Under the pieces are notes generated by a model, which ran no database searches, was not told where the DNA came from, and saw only the letters and a list, made by a program, of their open reading frames with translations. Positions 63,108-64,000 of a stretch of 64,000 bases of DNA are shown piece after piece (the first letter of the stretch is position 1; each line of letters begins with the position of its first letter). Source of the DNA: an uncultured Aquimarina sp. Lineage in GTDB: Bacteria; Bacteroidota; Bacteroidia; Flavobacteriales; Flavobacteriaceae. The stretch spans positions 62,001 through 126,000 of the forward strand of contig CANMDW010000010.1 in NCBI GenBank assembly GCA_947496705.1. Reading direction: 5' to 3'. A program made the position numbers and the translations under genes.

Positions 63108-63388
63108 GATATAGCTAATCAGAAAGCGAAATCTAGAGACTTCGCACCTAATTATTAAAAACTATAACCATAATCTTTTGCGAAGATGTAATTCGTAGAG
63201 CATAGGTTATCAATTAACCTGTTAAAACCAATCATAAAAAGGTCATATAAAACTCATTATCACTTCGGCATATAGGATATTTATCTAAATTCTTACACCT
63301 CTTTTTTATGTTACTCATAAAATCTAGTATATTTACCCCAAACTCTAACACATAGTTTTATAAAACCCCCCAAGAAAAATAAGTAACT

Positions 63389-64000
63389 ATGCATATAGCT
63401 ATAGCTGGAAATATCGGTGCAGGAAAAACCACATTGACCCGATTACTTGCTAAACATTACAAATGGGAAGCTCATTTTGAAGATGTATTGGAAAACCCTT
63501 ATTTAGAGGATTTCTATAACAAAATGGAACGTTGGTCTTTCAATCTTCAGATTTATTTCCTGAACAGCCGTTTTAGACAAATTATTGATATCCGCGAAGG
63601 CGGAAAAGACATTATTCAGGATCGAACTATCTATGAAGATGCATATATATTTGCACCAAACCTGCACGCTATGGGGTTAATGACCAATCGTGATTTTGAA
63701 AATTACCGATCTCTTTTTGATCTTATGGAGGATGTGGTCGAAGGGCCCGATCTGCTCATTTACCTCAGAAGCAGTATTCCTAATCTGGTAAATCAAATCC
63801 ATAAGCGTGGTCGCGAATATGAGAATACCATTAGTATCGACTATCTAAGCAGGCTCAATGAGCGTTATGAAGCCTGGGCACATGACTATGACAAAGGCAA
63901 CCTGCTTATTGTCGATGTAGACACCGTTAATTTTGTAGACAATCCAGAGGATCTTGGTCATATTATTAATCGCATCGACGCAGAGCTTAACGGGCTGTTC
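63389..64000 (+). CDS. Deoxynucleoside kinase, 3' end cut by window
   Basis: 204 codons, open to the last base. P-loop MHIAIAGNIGAGKTTLTRLL, EDVLENPYLEDFY, DIIQDRTIYEDAYIFAPNL (the DRS/DRT substrate loop) and IYLRSSIPNLVNQIHKRGREYE (lid) are typical of deoxyadenosine/deoxyguanosine kinases. It phosphorylates deoxynucleosides for salvage. Only a few C-terminal residues are missing. 63108-63388 before it has no gene. Confidence 0.92.
   Translation, partial: MHIAIAGNIGAGKTTLTRLLAKHYKWEAHFEDVLENPYLEDFYNKMERWSFNLQIYFLNSRFRQIIDIREGGKDIIQDRTIYEDAYIFAPNLHAMGLMTNRDFENYRSLFDLMEDVVEGPDLLIYLRSSIPNLVNQIHKRGREYENTISIDYLSRLNERYEAWAHDYDKGNLLIVDVDTVNFVDNPEDLGHIINRIDAELNGLF

Noticed and set aside
1..64000. 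tRNA, rRNA and CRISPR arrays
   Set aside because: I looked for cloverleaf ends (GGTTCGA..), rRNA signatures and regularly spaced direct repeats and found none.

Overview
The window comes from an AT-rich Bacteroidota genome, most likely a gliding marine member of the Flavobacteriaceae. Supporting signs are the gliding ATPase GldA, a SusR-like hybrid two-component system (HTCS), TAnnTTTG-type -10 boxes, split MetH, ferredoxin-dependent sulfite reductase, SDDDD-type lipoproteins and a TonB-receptor-like outer-membrane barrel. I cannot fix the genus. No tRNA, rRNA or CRISPR array was seen.

Region 1 (1-8400) holds a GH1 beta-glucosidase (cut by the window edge), gldA, a multi-PAS histidine kinase with an overlapping single-domain response regulator, an adhesin-like lipoprotein, a PagL-like outer-membrane protein and metF. 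Region 2 (7434-33421) is a methionine and sulfur-assimilation block. One SAM-I riboswitch (13729-13850, minus strand) precedes the two-part cobalamin methionine synthase and metF. A second, nearly identical one (31648-31798, minus) precedes metY-metX-thrA-osmC-metZ. A separate minus-strand operon (DUF2061-cysH-cysD-cysN-sir-cobA-siroheme synthase-FNR-ferredoxin) makes sulfide. metK follows on the plus strand. The 8-22 kb part is full of GC-rich palindromes, several translated in frame inside enzymes. MetH carries a whole DUF559 (PD-(D/E)xK-like) nuclease domain in frame, bordered by two copies of the same palindrome.

Region 3 (33.6-57.6 kb) is an accessory island. After two small secreted paralogues comes a large HTCS. 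Its 3' end and a roughly 190-bp leader are repeated in front of three genes. One encodes a cholesterol-dependent-cytolysin-like pore former (41965). The others encode two proteins with a common beta-rich N-terminal domain joined to different cysteine-peptidase-like domains, papain/C39-like (39620) and clan CD caspase/gingipain-like (56383). A lipoprotein that could be an immunity protein follows the first. Between the second and third copies lies a class I lanthipeptide cluster: an outer-membrane barrel protein, a 56-residue precursor at 46608, two LanC proteins (the first without zinc ligands), a luciferase-like flavin oxidoreductase, full-length LanB and a C39-peptidase LanT. Two MITE-like elements separate the precursor from lanC.

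Region 4 (57.6-64 kb) is ordinary: two DoxX proteins, an HGSNAT/DUF1624-like membrane acyltransferase, an acyl-CoA synthetase, a further MITE-like repeat, two small envelope proteins and a deoxynucleoside kinase cut by the window end.

The best candidates for something new are the HTCS-linked pore-former/cysteine-peptidase effector set and the palindrome-bounded DUF559 element living in frame in metH.
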